A program made the position numbers and the translations under genes. The notes beneath the pieces were generated by a model. The model saw only the letters and a list, made by a program, of their open reading frames with translations, made no database searches and was not told the origin of the DNA. 6,980 bases of DNA, taken from positions 1-6,980 of the forward strand of contig USSF01000085.1 of the NCBI GenBank assembly GCA_900557405.1. The letters are read 5' to 3'. This stretch comes from an uncultured Prevotella sp. (GTDB lineage Bacteria > Bacteroidota > Bacteroidia > Bacteroidales > Bacteroidaceae). Positions 6,853-6,980 of the stretch are shown one piece after another. The number at the start of each line of letters is the position of its first letter. The first letter of the stretch is position 1.

Positions 6853-6970
6853 AATTATCGCTTGCAAGGCTTAAACCAATATGGCTAATCTCCTTGTCAA
6901 CTTGTCAACTCGTCAACTCGTGATAATATATATTATTAGAATATGAATATAGATAAGCCTTGCCATAATT
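6853..6970. repeat. Imperfect inverted repeat enclosing the tandem repeat
   Basis: The left arm (6853-6873) consists of AATTAT, then CGCTT, then GCAAGGCTTA. The right arm (6954-6970) consists of TAAGCCTTGC, one C, then ATAATT. The 10-bp cores (6864-6873 and 6954-6963) are perfect inverted copies, and the outer 6-bp parts also match with a 4-base length difference between. The 80 bases inside hold the 8-bp tandem repeat and a perfect AT palindrome (6923-6936). It may be a small non-coding repeat element, a structured RNA or a chance pairing; nothing here encodes a transposase. Confidence 0.45.
6894..6921 (+). repeat. 8-bp tandem repeat (YTGTCAAC type), three and a half copies
   Basis: TTGTCAAC (6894-6901), TTGTCAAC (6902-6909), TCGTCAAC (6910-6917) and a partial TCGT (6918-6921) follow one another without gaps. 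It lies after the operon terminator and outside any supported gene. Short tandem repeats of this kind may expand and contract by slippage; no function is evident. Confidence 0.75.
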
Positions 6971-6980
6971 CGTCCTGTGA

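Noticed and set aside
6943..6980. Possible start of a gene at the right edge (ATG at 6943, MNIDKPCHNSSC), or on the minus strand the end of one (DELWQGLSIFIF then stop)
   Set aside because: Only about 12 codons are visible either way, both strands are open over this length, and the stretch overlaps an inverted-repeat arm. There is too little to call a gene.
1..6980. CRISPR array, tRNA or rRNA genes, transposase, phage or defence genes
   Set aside because: I saw no regularly spaced repeats, no tRNA cloverleaf or rRNA-like sequence, and no mobile-element or defence motifs.

Overview
The window is a fragment of a Bacteroidetes glycan-utilisation locus (polysaccharide utilisation locus, PUL), probably for pectin. 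The evidence for Bacteroidetes is a SusC/SusD pair, a lipoprotein signal with an acidic stretch after the cysteine, promoter -7 elements of the TAnnTTTG type, and A-rich rather than Shine-Dalgarno-type sequence before the start codons. The order Bacteroidales is likely (Prevotella-like or Bacteroides-like). The genes look moderately GC-rich and the intergenic DNA AT-rich; genus cannot be settled by eye.

Layout. Positions 1-798 (minus) hold the N-terminal half of a SusD-like surface glycan-binding lipoprotein that runs off the left edge; its last 19 visible codons (1-57) do not look like SusD. Positions 841-3828 (minus) hold a complete 995-residue SusC-like TonB-dependent transporter, 42 bases upstream of susD in the same transcription unit. 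Positions 3829-4337 are a 509-base divergent control region: one -7 element facing susC, one facing the esterase genes, an inverted repeat and a pair of direct repeats between them, and a stable-looking hairpin in the susC leader. Positions 4338-5588 (plus) encode a secreted pectin methylesterase (CE8 family) with a small C-terminal beta-sandwich-like extension. Positions 5606-6748 (plus), 17 bases further on, encode a secreted alpha/beta-hydrolase esterase that may belong with CE19-type pectin methylesterases. The plus-strand operon ends at a strong hairpin terminator (6796-6838). The remaining 140 bases hold an 8-bp tandem repeat nested inside a longer imperfect inverted repeat, with no gene I can support.

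How it fits together. The two exported esterases would strip methyl (and perhaps acetyl) esters from pectin. That would open the galacturonan backbone to lyases or hydrolases encoded elsewhere, and oligosaccharides would be captured by SusD and imported through SusC using TonB energy. SusC lacks an N-terminal signalling (STN) domain, so control by a hybrid two-component or other regulator acting on the divergent region is more likely than by an ECF sigma/anti-sigma pair; no regulator gene is in the window. This is a recognisable type of locus. I did not find a clearly new system. The points most worth a second look are the abrupt end of SusD homology, the repeats between the divergent promoters, the susC leader hairpin, the family of the second esterase, and the repeat structure at the right end.
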